Positions 11,493 through 13,595 of a stretch of DNA of 13,595 nt are shown one piece after another. The notes below the pieces were generated by a model. That model did not search any database. It saw nothing but the letters and a program-made list of their open reading frames with translations, and was not told where the DNA came from. The position numbers and the translations under genes were made by a program. Source of the DNA: Planctomycetota bacterium (GTDB taxonomy: Bacteria > Planctomycetota > Phycisphaerae > FEN-1346); NCBI GenBank assembly GCA_026387055.1, contig JAPLML010000512.1, forward strand, positions 1 through 13,595, read 5' to 3'. How positions within the stretch are numbered: the stretch's first letter is position 1; the number at the start of each line of letters is the position of its first letter.

Positions 11493-13595
11493 ATGTCGGC
11501 CAGCGGCCTACAACGGCGGAAGATCGACGTCCTCCTGGACGAGGTGGACCACTTGCCCACCTTGCCCGGCGTGGGGCATCACGTGATCGGGCTGGTCATG
11601 TCCGATCCTGTGAACCGCCGCGAGCTGGTGCTGGCCATCGAGAGCGATGCCTCGCTTTCCGCCCGCGTGATGAGGTTGGCGCTCGAAGCGGGCCATTCGC
11701 CCGAGTCGCTCACCAGCATCGACGCGGCGATCGAGGCGACGCCGCTCGACGTCCTGGCCGGCAGCCTCCTGAGCACCGAGATCGTCGAGCAAGACATCCT
11801 CCAGCAGACGCACCTGGTGCGCTTGTGGAAGCACATCCTGGCTACGGGCATGGCCGCGCAGGTCATTGCCCAGCGGCTGGGGACCATCCGGCCCGCCACG
11901 GCCCTGCTGGCCGGCATCGTCCATGACATCGGCCAGATCGCCCTGCCCTGCCTCATGCCGCGGGCCTACGGCCAGGCGCTCGCGCGAGTCGATGAGGGCG
12001 GCAAGGACCTGATCGAGGCCGAGCGGGAGATTTTCGGCGTGGACCACGCGGTGGTCGGCAAACGCCTCGCCCAGCGGTGGGGCTTCCCCGAGGCGCTCCA
12101 GAACGTGATCTGGCTCCATCACCAGGCGCCGGTGGCGATGCCCGACAAACCGGGCCTGGCGACACTGATCCAGGCCGTCCGCCTGGCGGACCTGCTCGTC
12201 CGGCGGGAAGGCTTCGGCTACCATCCGTCCGAGCAGATTCGCGAGCATCCGGGCGAGGTGGCCGAGCGGCTGGGGCTGTCCGGGGCACACGCGGAGCAGA
12301 TCGGGCGTCAGGTGGCGGGAGCCTTCGCGCTCAACGCCGGCCCGGTCGGCCTCGAGGCCGAGCCCACGGGCGACGAGCTGCGCCGCGTCCTCCAAGGGGC
12401 GAACGTCCGCCTGGGCCGCCTGTATCGCACGGGATACGGCCGCGCGCGACGCCTGGAATCGCAGGCCCGCCGCGCGGAGTGGCTCATCCGGTTGAGCACC
12501 GACCTGGCCGCCTGCCACGGGCCGCGGCAGGTGCTCGAGACCATTGCGGTGACCGCCCGCGAGGCCCTGCGCCTGCGGACCGTCGTGCCTTACCTGGCCG
12601 CCCGCGGCGGCGAGTACGTCGAGGGTGTCCGCTGCACCGCCGAGGGCGGCGTCGAGGAGCACTTCCTTTACGATCTCGCCAAGACGCCGAGCCTCGAGCC
12701 CGGACCCGAAGCCCCGGCGCCCGTATCGCCGCCGGGCGTGCCCGTTCGCGCCGAGCGGCTGGAAGGCTGGCTTTTTGAGCGGCAGGGCGCGCGGCTGGGC
12801 GGCGGTCCGTTCTTCACCATTCCCATGACGGTCGAGCAAACCAAGGTGGGCGGACTCGTGTTCTCGCTCCCCGACGGGCCGCGCGACCTGGCGCGCGAGG
12901 AAGCCGCGGAACTGGCGGCCATCGCGAGCATGGCCGCCGGCGCTCTGAAGCGCACGCTGGCCGAGGCGGACCTCGTCATCCAGTCGGAGGACCTCGCGGA
13001 GGCCAACCGCGCCCTCGTGGCGGCCCAGGACCAGCAGCTCGAGCAGCGCAACGTCGCCTCGCTGAGCGAGATGGCCGCCGGGGCGGCACACGAAATCAAC
13101 AACCCCCTCGCGATCATCAGCGGGCGGGCCCAGCAGCTCGCCGCCGGCGAACAGGACCCCGCCCGGCGCGAGATGCTCACGATCATCGTCCAGCAGGCGG
13201 CCCGCGCCAGCGACATCATTCTGGAGCTGCGCCAGTTTGCCCGTCCGCCCGCGCCGGCGCCGCAGACGGTCGACCCGGCGGACCTGGCGGGACAGGTCGC
13301 GGCGGCGCTCGAAGCCCAGGCCAGGGCGGCGAACGTTCGGCTTCAGGTCGAGGCCGGGCCCACGCCGCCCATTCGCGTCGATCCCGATCAGGTCGGCGGC
13401 GCGATGAAGGAGGTCGTCCGCAACGCCATCGAGGCGTGCGCGGGAGCGGCGGACGCCGCCATCACGATCGCCGTCCAGGCGGCGGGATCGGAGTCGGCCG
13501 TCCGGCTGGTCGTCACCGACAACGGGCCGGGCATGGAGCCGGAGGTCCGCGCCCGCGCGTTCGACCCCATTTTTTGCGGACACAAGGCGGGACGC
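11493..13595 (+). CDS. HDOD / GAF-like / histidine kinase, truncated by the window end
   Basis: An open frame of 701 codons reaches the last base, so the 3' end is missing. Residues ~14-215 form an HDOD domain: LPTLPGVGHHVIGLV (21-35), then LVLAIESDASLSARVMRLA (45-63), and an HD-type core with H114, H144-D145 and H209. The usual Asn-Ser motif after the RLA segment is degenerate. Residues ~335-490 look like a diverged GAF sensor. A coiled linker (~490-525) leads to the dimerisation helix with AAHEINNPL (531-539), phospho-acceptor H533. The ATPase domain shows the N box (N644 in VVRNAIEA), G1 box DNGPGM (676-681) and F box FDPIF (690-694); the second glycine box lies outside the window. No membrane segment is seen, so it is probably cytoplasmic. 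The ATG at 11493 follows TGGGA by 8 bases. An ATG at 11488 is out of frame. The likely partner is the HTH-REC regulator just upstream. Confidence 0.9.
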   Translation, partial: MSASGLQRRKIDVLLDEVDHLPTLPGVGHHVIGLVMSDPVNRRELVLAIESDASLSARVMRLALEAGHSPESLTSIDAAIEATPLDVLAGSLLSTEIVEQDILQQTHLVRLWKHILATGMAAQVIAQRLGTIRPATALLAGIVHDIGQIALPCLMPRAYGQALARVDEGGKDLIEAEREIFGVDHAVVGKRLAQRWGFPEALQNVIWLHHQAPVAMPDKPGLATLIQAVRLADLLVRREGFGYHPSEQIREHPGEVAERLGLSGAHAEQIGRQVAGAFALNAGPVGLEAEPTGDELRRVLQGANVRLGRLYRTGYGRARRLESQARRAEWLIRLSTDLAACHGPRQVLETIAVTAREALRLRTVVPYLAARGGEYVEGVRCTAEGGVEEHFLYDLAKTPSLEPGPEAPAPVSPPGVPVRAERLEGWLFERQGARLGGGPFFTIPMTVEQTKVGGLVFSLPDGPRDLAREEAAELAAIASMAAGALKRTLAEADLVIQSEDLAEANRALVAAQDQQLEQRNVASLSEMAAGAAHEINNPLAIISGRAQQLAAGEQDPARREMLTIIVQQAARASDIILELRQFARPPAPAPQTVDPADLAGQVAAALEAQARAANVRLQVEAGPTPPIRVDPDQVGGAMKEVVRNAIEACAGAADAAITIAVQAAGSESAVRLVVTDNGPGMEPEVRARAFDPIFCGHKAGR

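Noticed and set aside
11508..13583. 691-codon open frame on the minus strand
   Set aside because: It is antisense to the HDOD kinase frame, which shows ordered HDOD, HisKA and HATPase motifs. The minus-strand product is Arg/Gly/Asp-rich and has no recognisable domain.

Overview
The window is GC-rich bacterial chromosome with strong G/C preference at third codon positions. The gene content points to the Planctomycetota, possibly a Phycisphaerae-like lineage. The evidence is a long 24-residue LRR lipoprotein of the 'ITDAGLKEL' type, secreted glycoside hydrolases with C-terminal beta-sandwich modules, a dnaA gene apart from dnaN and gyrB, and a response regulator with an N-terminal excisionase-type HTH. 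The lineage is inferred from protein style; there is no rRNA or other phylogenetic marker beyond DnaA.

Layout, left to right. (1) A heptamer tandem repeat at 44-90 lies just beyond the 3' end of a large secreted GH106-like glycoside hydrolase (minus strand, 111-3197). (2) A 342-bp divergent spacer with two DnaA-box-like nonamers, 11 bp apart, precedes dnaA (plus, 3540-5000). (3) dnaA converges on an LRR lipoprotein (minus, 5150-6553) across a nested inverted repeat at 5059-5134. The LRR gene appears to carry a one-base frameshift in its last repeat. (4) Upstream of the LRR gene on the same strand is a secreted GH71/99-like hydrolase (6705-7964). (5) The spacer from 7965 to 8353 holds a second nested palindrome (8100-8183), bracketed by an exact 14-bp direct repeat, then a promoter and a hairpin in front of an alpha-D-phosphohexomutase, probably GlmM (8354-9700). 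(6) A small exported single-TPR protein follows (9822-10538). (7) After a long structured spacer with a good promoter and a perfect operator-like dyad comes a two-gene signalling operon. It encodes an HTH-REC response regulator (10906-11469) and, 23 bp later, an HDOD / GAF-like / histidine-kinase protein (11493 to the window end, truncated inside its ATP-binding domain).

The two hydrolases suggest breakdown of plant or algal polysaccharide outside the cytoplasm, but no transporter or regulator is linked to them. GlmM would feed amino-sugar and cell-envelope synthesis. The best candidate for an under-described system is the signalling pair: a soluble-looking kinase with an HDOD input module beside a regulator whose DNA-binding domain is of the excisionase type and lies N-terminal to the receiver. 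The second theme is a set of GC-rich palindromes sharing a GTGGCAC(G)GCC core in three places between genes, which look like REP-type dispersed elements.
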